A DNA stretch of 64,000 nt from Methylococcales bacterium (GTDB lineage: Bacteria > Pseudomonadota > Gammaproteobacteria > Methylococcales > Methylomonadaceae), in assembly GCA_030949405.1 (NCBI GenBank), contig JAUZSN010000002.1, positions 2,776,553-2,840,552 of the forward strand. The letters run 5' to 3'. Position 1 is the stretch's first letter, and the number at the start of each line of letters is the position of its first letter. A program made the position numbers and the translations under genes. A model generated the notes under the pieces. The model was given only the letters and a program-made list of their open reading frames with translations, searched no databases and was not told the origin of the DNA. Shown one piece after another: positions 7,191-14,844 of the stretch.

Positions 7191-7445
7191 TCACCCTAAT
7201 TTTCCTCTTTTGCAAAAAGGGCAATATTTACCCGCCATGCCATGATCCTGTTCAAATTTAATTTTGAAATCATTTTCCGTTGATTGGCAAAAAACATGTG
7301 TAAATGGATATGGTGGCTCATGCTTATTCAACAATGCATTCTCCAGCCATTCTCTCGCCTCAATACCCTCCACATTAGCGTTTTCAATAAACGATAAAAA
7401 CGAGAGCTTGCTAATGATATTTCGATTTATTTGTTGACCACACAT
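7191..7445 (-). CDS. small prophage protein with C-terminal CPFC motif
   Basis: An 84-residue protein starting MCGQQINRNIISKLSFLSF and ending HGMAGKYCPFCKRGKLG. The single CPFC and a His-containing region (HEPPYPFTHVFCQ) could bind a metal, but a full four-ligand zinc site is not evident. Its ATG overlaps the DUF3164 stop region by one base, so it is coupled to the early operon. Function unknown. Confidence 0.55.
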   Translation of the reverse strand: MCGQQINRNIISKLSFLSFIENANVEGIEAREWLENALLNKHEPPYPFTHVFCQSTENDFKIKFEQDHGMAGKYCPFCKRGKLG

Positions 7446-8068
7446 CAGATACCTGCCATATCAAGGCTAAGCGGTTGCCAATTGCTTTCTTCACCGACTC
7501 GACTATAAAAACGCATGTAAGATTTAGACCCCGATACGATGATTGAATCTTTTAACGCTGTCATTGCTTGCTGCCAGCGCGGGTCGGTAATCTTGAGCTT
7601 AAACAGCCCCATCACCGCTTGCGTTTTAATATTGCCCGACTTATCAGCACTAAAAGCTAAATCAATCAAGGCTTTAATATTGTCGTCACTGCTCTCAGTC
7701 CATTTGTGCAGGCACTCATCAATAATGGCTTTCGCGGCATGGATTTTTTCATCAAAGGTTAAGATCTCAGCCACAGTAAAAGAAACTTTATGGCGACCAT
7801 CAAAGGTGACTAAGGAAACGTTGCCCTTTTTACCGCCTAGCTTGACGTTGTATTCATCGGCGGACATTTGCATAAAGGCAGCCACATCACCTAACACACC
7901 CGCCTTAAAATCACTCATTTGATCTTGCAGAGCTTGTGCTTTTTCAAAAATATCTCCGACCATTTCATGGCGCAAAATATCCAATTCAGAAATTTTCGAC
8001 TTAGGGACTAAATGCCCCACTGCATTTTCCATATATCCTTCTGGAACTACTATCTTTTCTGTACTCAT
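7445..8068 (-). CDS. Mu-like phage DUF3164 protein
   Basis: A 207-residue protein: MSTEKIVVPEGYMENAVGHL, then a helical middle (LRHEMVGDIFEKAQALQDQM) and the family-like NVSLVTFDGRHKVSFTVAEI. DUF3164 proteins are a regular part of the early region of Mu-like phages, often annotated as sulfate-transport related without support. Overlaps of 4 nt with the upstream gene and 1 nt with the downstream gene show a single transcript. Function unknown. Confidence 0.85.
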   Translation of the reverse strand: MSTEKIVVPEGYMENAVGHLVPKSKISELDILRHEMVGDIFEKAQALQDQMSDFKAGVLGDVAAFMQMSADEYNVKLGGKKGNVSLVTFDGRHKVSFTVAEILTFDEKIHAAKAIIDECLHKWTESSDDNIKALIDLAFSADKSGNIKTQAVMGLFKLKITDPRWQQAMTALKDSIIVSGSKSYMRFYSRVGEESNWQPLSLDMAGI

Positions 8069-8340
8069 TTTCTTTTACTCCAAATTAAATTAACGTGATT
8101 TGTGATTGAGATTCTATAAACCCCTATCTCATTGAAAAACCTAAACTGCTCTGCATTTAATACATTCAGCCCCTTAAAATAGTCGATATGAACATCTAAA
8201 ACATTTTCTTGCTGACTGGATTCGACTTTATTTACATGAATGCGACCAATGCCCCTATGCTTTAATGCAGTGACCGCATTTTTCAATAATTTTGAATAAT
8301 CGTATAAGGCTAAATGGTTTTTATGATTCGATTTAGGCAT
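8065..8340 (-). CDS. hypothetical prophage protein
   Basis: A 91-residue protein, lysine-rich at the N-terminus (MPKSNHKNHLALYDYSKLLK) and ending SITNHVNLIWSKRK. It overlaps both neighbours (4 nt and 8 nt), which makes it a real operon member. No family recognised. Confidence 0.6.
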   Translation of the reverse strand: MPKSNHKNHLALYDYSKLLKNAVTALKHRGIGRIHVNKVESSQQENVLDVHIDYFKGLNVLNAEQFRFFNEIGVYRISITNHVNLIWSKRK

Positions 8341-9376
8341 CTTTTATCTCCAGTTGATTTTTTAGTTCTACTGCCAGACTTTTCAAGTTATCATGTGATC
8401 GTTTAATGAATTGCTGAGTTTCGGAATGGTAATTATGTTGCTGCGGTCGGCTTAATAGTGCTGTAGAGACCTCTAAATAAGCCGCCATTAATCTTTTTAA
8501 ATGACCGCAGAAAATATCATCATAATCATCATGAAGTCGATTTTGTTCGATCTCCAACAACTGCATCTCTGCCGCTGCAATTTGCTGACTAATCGCGTCT
8601 AATTTTTCGGCATCAGGGTTGGCCAATTGATTACGCAGTTCGCTGATTTTGTCAGTTTGATGGTTGATTTTGTCTTCATAATCACTAGAGACCTGAGCCA
8701 CCAACTTATCGACTTCTTGTTGCATAACTGCTTTTTCAGCCTCCATTTTTGAATTAATTGCCTCATCAATATTGGCTTGCTGTTGATTTTTTAGATCAGC
8801 CAGATCATCAGAAACTTTTAAATTTTCAGCATCAACCTTCTTAAGCTCACTCTTTAATAAGCCAACGGTTCTTTTATAAGTCATCTCCGCGTCTTTCGCT
8901 TCTTTCGCTTCTTTTTTCAAATAATTGATTTCCGCAACAGTTACGTTTTCACCCGCCTCAACTCGCTCAGCAACTGATTCTTTCACCTCATCAGGGGCAT
9001 TGAGCAATACTATCGCTTGAGTAAGCTCTAATTTTTTCTGTCCACTTGAATGGACGGAATCATCTAATAGCTCAGGCATTTCTTTTGCTATACGCATGTA
9101 ATTGTAAGCTTGAGACCTTTTTACCGAGCAGTTTTCGTTCAACCAAAAATTAAAATTTTTACCACAAACATCTCTTGCAATCGCTATTTTTTCCCCAAGC
9201 TTTGCAGCAATAACCAGCAGATTGACCTGCATGTTTTCTAGTGTTTGAAAATCTGCGTTAATTTCACCTGCGAGACGCTCCAACTTTGTCACAATAGGCT
9301 TGTTATCTTTCAGCGTCAGTGCGTGACTAGTTCCCGTTTCCGAATCTTCGGGAGTAATTTCTTTAATAATGCTCAT
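8333..9376 (-). CDS. phage early protein with DUF3102-like N-terminus and long coiled coil
   Basis: I place the start at the ATG at 9376 (MSIIKEITPEDSETG), 1 nt past the upstream stop and behind AAAGG, giving 347 residues; the frame is open further upstream inside the preceding gene. Residues 30-130 (KLERLAGEINADFQTLENM to QAYNYMRIAKEMPELLDD) resemble DUF3102, a DNA-binding-like module. From about 170 to 290 there is a long coiled coil rich in Glu, Lys and Ala. The role is unknown. Confidence 0.65.
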   Translation of the reverse strand: MSIIKEITPEDSETGTSHALTLKDNKPIVTKLERLAGEINADFQTLENMQVNLLVIAAKLGEKIAIARDVCGKNFNFWLNENCSVKRSQAYNYMRIAKEMPELLDDSVHSSGQKKLELTQAIVLLNAPDEVKESVAERVEAGENVTVAEINYLKKEAKEAKDAEMTYKRTVGLLKSELKKVDAENLKVSDDLADLKNQQQANIDEAINSKMEAEKAVMQQEVDKLVAQVSSDYEDKINHQTDKISELRNQLANPDAEKLDAISQQIAAAEMQLLEIEQNRLHDDYDDIFCGHLKRLMAAYLEVSTALLSRPQQHNYHSETQQFIKRSHDNLKSLAVELKNQLEIKDA

Positions 9377-9377
9377 G

Positions 9378-9686
9378 TTAGTTACCTTTGTTAAGTTCAC
9401 AGCTCTGGCAGGTTTCCCACCAAGCTTGTTTAGTTGCACCGCCAAATGGTCGTGGTGCTGATGCACGGCGAGAACAGTCAGTGCGGTCAATAATTTCTTG
9501 CGTGAACTCACAAATACAGTCATTGTTATAAATCTGGTTGAATATGCCAGTAATCACCTCTAAACTGCCTTTGTAATGCCCATTGCAAATCACGCGAATG
9601 GTTGACTCAGACAAGCCTAAAGCGTGAGAAAGTTGATGAGTACCCACCTCATCGCGTTTAGCTTGCAAAGCTTTAATAAAACTCAT
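9378..9686 (-). CDS. prophage helix-turn-helix protein
   Basis: A 102-residue protein starting MSFIKALQAKRDEVGTHQLS; the segment TNLS-like pair QLSHALGLSESTIRVICNGH is a standard helix-turn-helix of the XRE sort. The C-terminal half has several Cys (NDCICEFTQEIIDRTDCSRR, then WWETCQSCELNKGN), which could bind a metal. It overlaps the upstream gene by 4 nt. It is a candidate early-region regulator. Confidence 0.65.
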   Translation of the reverse strand: MSFIKALQAKRDEVGTHQLSHALGLSESTIRVICNGHYKGSLEVITGIFNQIYNNDCICEFTQEIIDRTDCSRRASAPRPFGGATKQAWWETCQSCELNKGN

Positions 9687-10015
9687 ACATTCACCATCGT
9701 TTTTGAATTAGGATCATAAACGCCATTTTTACGAACCACCGGAGCAAGTGAGCCAATATCATTACTTAAGCTGTATTGAAACGTGCCATTGCTAGTCAGT
9801 TTTCCATCTTTTATACGTTGTCGAGTTAATAACCCCGCATGGGTTAGGCGGTTTAGCCATCCTCTTAAATTAGTCTCTGCATTTTTTTCCTCACCTGTGC
9901 AGACTGTTAGCATTAATTCGGTTAAGGTGGTGCTTTTGTGTTTACGAATAACCCACCAAGCTTGTGCGCGTAAGCCTACTGTTTTAGTGCGTGGGGCGCG
10001 CTGTCCTTTCTGCAT
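9683..10015 (-). CDS. prophage winged-helix-like protein next to muB
   Basis: A 110-residue basic protein (MQKGQRAPRTKTVGLRAQAW). The region WWVIRKHKSTTLTELMLTVC then NLRGWLNRLTHAGLLTRQRI reads as a winged helix with a wing strand, ending in KNGVYDPNS. Similar small proteins follow the MuB ATPase in some Mu-like phages. It starts 3 nt after the muB stop. Confidence 0.6.
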   Translation of the reverse strand: MQKGQRAPRTKTVGLRAQAWWVIRKHKSTTLTELMLTVCTGEEKNAETNLRGWLNRLTHAGLLTRQRIKDGKLTSNGTFQYSLSNDIGSLAPVVRKNGVYDPNSKTMVNV

Positions 10016-10018
10016 TGT

Positions 10019-10750
10019 TTAACGCCCTCTTTTGCTTAATGAACGCATGGCATCTTCACAAAGACGAATAGATTGTGTATCACTTGCGGTTAGGCTTTCT
10101 TTTTTGAGCTGCTTTGCCAGTACCTCTATAGTTCGACAAGCACTACTTAATAAACGATAGCGTCCTGCCGATTCTTTATGAGCTTGCGCGGCTACCGTCG
10201 CATCAATATTCACGTCGCATAATTGCGATAAATAAAGCGTGGTATCCTCCAAGGATGCTTTTTTAAACTCTACTAAAGCACTAATGCGCGTTGAAATATG
10301 CGCGAGTTTATGCTCTGCAAAACGATGACGCTCTGAGTTGTGGCAAACTAAAACAAGCATTGTGCCTGCCTGTTCGCATAAGCGGCGTAAATACTCAATC
10401 ACAGTTGCCCTGCGGTCTAGCCCATGCTGTGCCTCATCTAAAATTATCGCTTGACGGCGGCTAGCCATTGCTTCATTGATTGCTTTTTGCAAGGAAAACC
10501 CCCGTAACCCCGTGACACCCAGCTCATAAGCGATAAGGTCTTTGATGTAGCTCAACGTCATTTCTGGCAACCCTTCTATATATAAGGCGTTATTAAGTGC
10601 GCCATAATGGTCAACACAGCGACTTTTCCCTGTACCCGGATCGCCTGCCAATAAAACAATTTGCGCCTCACGTGCCGCGCCGTTCTGAACTTTCGCTACT
10701 GCCCCCGTAAATAATTTATGGTTGCTGGTTTTTACATAATGCAATTTCAT
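10019..10750 (-). CDS. MuB-like AAA ATPase of a transposable phage
   Basis: I choose the ATG at 10750 (MKLHYVKTSNHKLFTGAVAK), preceded by AGAGAA; the frame extends 22 codons further but into IS sequence. The 243-residue protein has Walker A GDPGTGKS at 36-43 and Walker B IILDEAQ at 102-108. MuB-type ATPases select target DNA and activate the DDE transposase MuA. In Mu relatives the muA gene lies directly upstream; here only an IS remnant is found there, ending 15-20 bp from this start, so the transposition pair is broken. Confidence 0.85.
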   Translation of the reverse strand: MKLHYVKTSNHKLFTGAVAKVQNGAAREAQIVLLAGDPGTGKSRCVDHYGALNNALYIEGLPEMTLSYIKDLIAYELGVTGLRGFSLQKAINEAMASRRQAIILDEAQHGLDRRATVIEYLRRLCEQAGTMLVLVCHNSERHRFAEHKLAHISTRISALVEFKKASLEDTTLYLSQLCDVNIDATVAAQAHKESAGRYRLLSSACRTIEVLAKQLKKESLTASDTQSIRLCEDAMRSLSKRGR

Positions 10751-10765
10751 GATATTCTCTATTTT

Positions 10766-11314
10766 CAGTACTTCGGACAGTTTTAAAAAAGATAGCGGTC
10801 TTAATTCTATAAGCAATTGATTTTAAAGGGTTTTATATTTACGAGGTGTGTTGGTAAATTCTTTTTTAAATCAATGGGTTACAAAAACTGTCCGAACTAT
10901 TGTTGTTTAGAATCCCAAAACTTAGCTAAACCGTAAGTTTTTTCACCACTTTTGTTAACAAAGCTACAATCTAAAGCCGCTATTTTTTGTCCCGACGTTG
11001 AAAGAATTTCATTATTACCTACCTGATTAAATTTAAGAAAATCTAACTTTTTATTAAACCAGCGACGATAGGTTTTTTCTGATAACTCATTGTAACGGCT
11101 GAGATTTGTATAGTTAGCCTTACCTCTAAAGCTTATCAAATTACTTAATAGGCTAGATAAAATTTTTTTGTGGTTTAGAACCACTAGACATTTTTTCTAA
11201 AATCGTTTCTATTAGTTGCATGGAAATCTTCTTTTCAGGAAATTGTTGCTTTAGAAACTACATTTTCCTATGAATTGAAGATTTCCTCTACTTTTAAAAC
11301 TGTCCGAAGTATTG
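10766..11314 (-). mobile_element. IS4-family element remnant (copy A)
   Basis: Terminal repeats with the core ACTTCGGACAGTTTTAA lie at about 10770 and, inverted, at about 11310. The 5' part of the transposase is identical or nearly so to the element at 12621-13625, but the rest of the gene is replaced. A further internal end-like sequence (AAAACTGTCCGAACTATTG, 10885-10903) follows the truncated gene, and 10771-10890 is unrelated sequence bounded by two end-like motifs. It occupies the site where muA of the prophage should be. Confidence 0.8.
10897..11184 (-). pseudogene. IS4-family transposase, 3'-truncated
   Basis: A 95-residue open frame from a GTG (VLNHKKILSSLLSNLISFRG), ending KFWDSKQQ. 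It matches the N-terminus of the transposase at 12751-13608 but stops before the catalytic core. Unlike that copy it retains 24 residues (KKILSSLLSNLISFRGKANY plus TNLS). An ATG in another frame upstream (MQLIETILEKMSSGSKPQKN) suggests the original start was further out and a +1 shift now separates them at an A-T run near 11165. Confidence 0.75.
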
Positions 11315-11357
11315 GAATACATAAAATTTACTGAATAGATAGAGCCGCAAAGCCAGC

Positions 11358-11391
11358 GATAACGCGGTTAATTTTATGTGACCGTGTTATC
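11358..11391. promoter_or_regulatory. imperfect palindrome, candidate phage operator
   Basis: GATAACGCGGT (11358-11368) and ACCGTGTTATC (11381-11391) form an inverted repeat with 10 of 11 positions paired and a 12-nt AT-rich centre. It lies between the inferred phage end and the site of the lost early genes, where Mu keeps its repressor operators. The repressor gene itself is absent. Confidence 0.4.
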
Positions 11392-11418
11392 ATTTTTGAA
11401 CGATAAAAATAACAACCT

Positions 11419-11594
11419 AAAAAGTTGTGCCAAACAAAACAGAAAAAACGCCGCTTTATTCAAAAGTGTGCCAAATATCGGTTAAATCAAAAAAAACTAC
11501 CAAAACCCGCTATATCCCACGTCATCCCTGATAAAAAACCAAAATACAGGTAATATAAATATGTGCCATATATCTTTTAAAGTCTCAGTAGACA
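11419..11594 (-). other. inferred left end of the Mu-like prophage with three transposase-site-like repeats
   Basis: Three copies of a motif centred on TGTGCC (11426, 11467, 11562; minus-strand reading GGCACA preceded by TTTG or ATAT) are spaced 41 and 95 bp. This is similar to the spacing of the Mu left-end sites L3-L2-L1 as I recall it. On the minus strand a TG end is possible at 11594 (TGTCTACTGAG), placing the motifs about 17-42, 112-136 and 157-176 bp inside. No target duplication can be tested because the other phage end is outside the window. Confidence 0.45.
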
Positions 11595-11604
11595 AATTTA
11601 TTGG

Positions 11605-11755
11605 GTCTTCCCCACGACCGTGGGGGTGTTTCTTGCCAATGTATTGCTGGCAGTTTTAGAAGTGTGTCTTCCCCACGACCGTGGGGGTGTTTCTGTCCCT
11701 GAGCTGGGTCTGGCGGGTCATAAGGTGTCTTCCCCACGACCGTGGGGGTGTTTCT
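11605..11755 (+). CRISPR. type I-E-like CRISPR array, three repeats and two spacers
   Basis: Three identical 29-nt repeats lie at 11605-11633, 11666-11694 and 11727-11755, starting GTCTTCCCCACGACC and ending GTGGGGGTGTTTCT; the CCCCAC/GTGGGG palindrome gives the hairpin. Spacers are 32 nt each (11634-11665 and 11695-11726), the I-E norm. Neither spacer was noticed elsewhere in the window. No cas gene is present. Identical repeats with only two spacers suggest a short or cut-down array. The expected leader side (left) is occupied by the inferred phage end about 10 bp away. Confidence 0.95.
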
Positions 11756-11947
11756 TAACTATAACAAAACGACTTCAAGTTGCAGAATAAAATTGCTTGA
11801 AAGATCGACATTGAAGGATGCAAACCTGCATCTTCAAGTGTAATGGGTATATCGTACTGTTCAACGTTTTTTAAAGAAGAACTAGACTGGGCAAAATTAC
11901 GGTGGCTGTTAATTAACCAGTTTATCGGTATCAAGGGCAATCAAAGT

Positions 11948-12550
11948 TTATTTGATTGCAGCCGATGAGGTTGTTGTCACTAAATCAGGTAAGGTATAAT
12001 CTGTCGCAGCCCCTAACCAGTGTTTAATTAAGGGATCAACTAACATTGGATAATACTGTAAAAAATGATACGCAGTTTGTTGAGCCAGTTCTAATAATTC
12101 ACCATCTTTATCAGGATTGGCTATTTTAAATTGCCGTGAGCCTGTTTGTCGTGTCCCCATCAACGCACCTGCACCACATAAATGTAAATCTTTCTCGGCA
12201 ATTTTAAAACCATCATTCGTTGCCCTAATTATCCTTAGTCGCTGTTGCGCTATTGGCGTTAAAGGAGGTTGATAAAGCAATAAACAATAACTCTCGCAGG
12301 AGCTGAGTCCTACTCGCCCTCGTAACTGATGTAATTGTGATAAACCTAATTGCTCAGAATTTTCAATAATCATTAAATTTGCATTTGCGACCTCAACACC
12401 GATGTCGATAATCGTTGTTGTCACTAATAAATCTAATTCATGGGCTTTAAATCGCTGCATTAATTTATTTTTTTCGCCTGATTTCATCCGCCCATGAATC
12501 CAACCAATGCGTACTTGCGGTAAACTTAAACTTAATTGATTCGCCGTCTT
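11948..12550 (-). pseudogene. recG: recG 3' fragment (ATP-dependent DNA helicase)
   Basis: The frame encodes the C-terminal third of RecG, which remodels stalled replication forks and Holliday junctions. Recognisable are IGWIHGRMKSGEKNKLMQRF, the helicase motif region LLVTTTIIDIGVEVANANLM, LGLSQLHQLRGRVG and LHLCGAGALMGTRQTG. Homology begins near KKTANQLSLSLPQV and is lost at about 12550, where the frame meets a 43-bp IS110-derived piece and then an IS4 element. The wedge domain and the first ATPase motifs are gone from this locus. An ATG at 12487 could start a short product but not a working helicase. Confidence 0.88.
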
Positions 12551-12577
12551 CTTAGAATAAAGAAGAATAAAGCGGAA

Positions 12578-12620
12578 TAAAGGGGTCAGATACTGTCTTA
12601 AAAAGCAACTCTATTTTACT
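12578..12620 (-). repeat. 43-bp repeat shared with the right side of the IS110 element
   Basis: These 43 bp are the exact reverse complement of 39964-40006 (core GGGGTCAGATACTGTCTT). The match ends on one side at the IS4 end (12621) and on the other at recG, so it is probably the surviving end of an IS110 copy, or a REP-type repeat, in recG. Confidence 0.75.
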
Positions 12621-13625
12621 CAATACTTCGGACAGTTTTAAAAGTAGAGGAAATCTTCAATTCATAGGAAAATGTAGTTTCTAAAGCAACAATTTCCTGA
12701 AAAGAAGATTTCCATGCAACTAATAGAAACGATTTTAGAAAAAATGTCTAGTGGTTCTAAACCACCGTTACAATGAGTTATCAGAAAAAACCTATCGTCG
12801 ATGGTTTAATAAAAAGTTAGATTTTCTTAAATTTAATCAGGTAGGTAATAATGAAATTCTTTCAACGTCGGGACAAAAAATAGCGGCTTTAGAGTGTAGC
12901 TTTGTTAACAAAAGTGGTGAAAAAACTTACGGTTTAGCTAAGTTTTGGGATTCTAAACAAAAGTTTACCCATGGCGTGATCGCTAAAGGTTACCATCAAA
13001 TTGGAAAATTACGTTGTGATGCTAATTTACGTTTACTCTACGAAGGTGTGCAAAAAGAAAAAGGTCGCCATAAATGTTATGACAGTAAGTGGATTGTGGG
13101 TGAGACGAGAAAATTAGAATTAGCAGGTAAACAGGGTGGTGTTAAGATTTATACAGCAATCGTTAATTCTGTCTCATTGAAATGTAATATTCGCATCGCT
13201 TATTTAGTTAAAACAACGTCACAAGGTACACGTTATGCCTTGTTGTTCTCAACAGATACAGAGATAAATGCAATGACACTTTATAATTATTACAAGGCAC
13301 GGTTTCAGATTGAATTTCTATTTCGTGATGCTAAACAATTTACAGGACTTTGTGATTGCCAAGCACGTTCTGAACCTGCTTTACACAGCCATTTTAAGGC
13401 ACGTTTTACTGCGCTAAATTTGATCAAATGGCATGACCGACTTTTAAGTCCTAAACGAAAACCAATTTCAATCGGTAGCTGGAAGACTAGATTTTTCAAT
13501 GAGTTATCGATTGAACGTATTTTATTAAACTCTGGGGTAGACCTGAGTTTAATAAAATGCTCTTCTCAATACGAGGAGCTTTGTAGCTTCGGGGTTATCT
13601 CGCATTAAAACTGTCCGAAGTGTTG
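12621..13625 (+). mobile_element. IS4-family insertion sequence (copy B)
   Basis: A roughly 1-kb element bounded by inverted ends CAATACTTCGGACAGTTTTA and its near complement (AAAACTGTCCGAAGTGTTG) at 13606-13625. It carries one transposase gene. No clear target duplication flanks it, and the two sides differ (recG fragment and IS110 piece on the left, unrelated spacer on the right), so a deletion probably accompanied or followed insertion. Confidence 0.88.
12751..13608 (+). CDS. IS4-family DDE transposase with N-terminal deletion
   Basis: A 285-residue transposase starting at a GTG (VLNHRYNELSEKTYRRW). The IS4 signature Y-(2)-R-(3)-E-(6)-K is exact in YKARFQIEFLFRDAK, and earlier catalytic Asp candidates are in AALECSF and YDSKWIVGE. 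Compared with copy A it lacks 72 bp, an in-frame loss of 24 residues just after VLNH. The catalytic core is intact, but the missing N-terminal helices may affect end binding, so activity is uncertain. Confidence 0.85.
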   Translation: MVLNHRYNELSEKTYRRWFNKKLDFLKFNQVGNNEILSTSGQKIAALECSFVNKSGEKTYGLAKFWDSKQKFTHGVIAKGYHQIGKLRCDANLRLLYEGVQKEKGRHKCYDSKWIVGETRKLELAGKQGGVKIYTAIVNSVSLKCNIRIAYLVKTTSQGTRYALLFSTDTEINAMTLYNYYKARFQIEFLFRDAKQFTGLCDCQARSEPALHSHFKARFTALNLIKWHDRLLSPKRKPISIGSWKTRFFNELSIERILLNSGVDLSLIKCSSQYEELCSFGVISH

Positions 13626-14526
13626 AAAAATGAATTGGACTTATAACTTAAATTCGCGTAATTACCTTCACAAAGGAGCGTCGTTAAGAATAATATAGGT
13701 CACACTTTACATAAAGTAATTAAATTTAATATTTACACCTTAATCGAAAAATTCGATAATAGTTAACATTGATTTTTAAATTTGATCTTAAGAAAAATCA
13801 ATCAAATTTAAGTTACGATGAATATTATTTGTAGTCTATACTACATTAAGGTTGAAAGACCCGTTCATGATGGCATTAATATTCACAGTATTTTTAAGTC
13901 TCTTGGCGCACCAAACAGGCTTGGCACGTCACTATTCATCATAAAGGTTAGGTCTCTTAAAATTTATGCTCAGGTATAGGGTCTTAAAGTTTGATAGACT
14001 AAAAAAGTACTCAACCTACTATTTTTGATAACTTGACAACTATTTTTTGATTATAGAATTAAAAAGAAATAATACTTAAGATATTACTTTAAACTTCCTG
14101 TTAATTTTTTTAAGTTAAGTGACCCATAGTGATCTTATTTTTATGGATATTTCATAGCAAAATAGCCCTTGTCTGTTATACTATTGGCCGCAAGGGATAT
14201 GTAAGAACTTCTATGAATTTTGAAACTGTTGAACAAATGAGATACAGCGTAAATAACAGGAATCAATGGACATATTTTATATCCTGAACACTAAGGAAGG
14301 CAGGTACTAATAATACTCGAACCTTTTTGTCGCATTTATAGTGCCACCTACGTAGGGTAAAACTTTGCCCACTCTACGCAGCGTAAGTTTTGAAAATTAT
14401 TATGTTTTCATTCCTGATTAGGCGTTATAAACCTTTTGGGTAATAAATATGTTAAAAAAATTAAGTGTTTATCCTCGATCAAAATATAATTATGAATAGC
14501 TTATCTTCATTAACAGGAATTGACCA
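13626..14526. other. long spacer without a recognisable gene
   Basis: About 900 bp of AT-rich sequence with no frame I can support. It contains short inverted repeats, including a degraded GTAGGG...CTCTAC palindrome near 14353-14379 and CCCTTG/CAAGGG near 14167-14196. A 25-codon frame at 13870 (MALIFTVFLSLLAHQTGLAR) has no other support. Confidence 0.6.
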
Positions 14527-14844
14527 ATGGCTGTAGAAACAAATTTAAATACGGAAACACAAACTTTAGAAGTCAGTATTTCTGGGCGATTTGATTTTAG
14601 TATTCACCAAAATTTTCGCAAAATCACACAACAAACAGGCGCGAGTGTGAAGGTGATTGCAATTGATTTGAGTGAAACGGATTATATGGATAGCTCTGCT
14701 TTAGGAATGTTATTGGTTTTACGTGATAAAGTGAACGAAAACAAAGAAGCTATTATCATAAAAAACTCAACGGAAGAAGTTAGAAAAATTCTTAAAATTG
14801 CTAATTTTGATAAATTGTTTACGTTAGATCCTCCTATTTCATAA
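14527..14844 (+). CDS. STAS-domain anti-sigma factor antagonist
   Basis: A 105-residue single-domain STAS protein of the SpoIIAA/RsbV type, which binds and sequesters an anti-sigma or switch partner when unphosphorylated. The phosphorylation site pattern is present in LSETDYMDSSALGMLLVL, with Ser at about 57-58. The start ATG follows AGGAAT. No partner kinase or phosphatase is adjacent; a short downstream frame at about 14869-14984 could be the tail of a lost partner. It may act in a stress or second-messenger circuit encoded elsewhere. Confidence 0.88.
   Translation: MAVETNLNTETQTLEVSISGRFDFSIHQNFRKITQQTGASVKVIAIDLSETDYMDSSALGMLLVLRDKVNENKEAIIIKNSTEEVRKILKIANFDKLFTLDPPIS

Noticed and set aside
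10751-10816. Upstream extension of the MuB-like ATPase
   Set aside because: The added 22 codons lie in the IS4 end sequence and an ATG with a binding site is available at 10750.
10771-10896. Separate miniature element bounded by CTTCGGACAG and CTGTCCGAAC
   Set aside because: The internal end is imperfect and no other copy was seen; a rearranged IS4 remnant explains it as well.
11755-11940. Small frame between CRISPR array and recG, minus strand
   Set aside because: It starts and ends in unremarkable sequence, runs into the last CRISPR repeat and matches no family.
13870-13947. 25-codon hydrophobic peptide
   Set aside because: No clear ribosome binding site and no supporting context.
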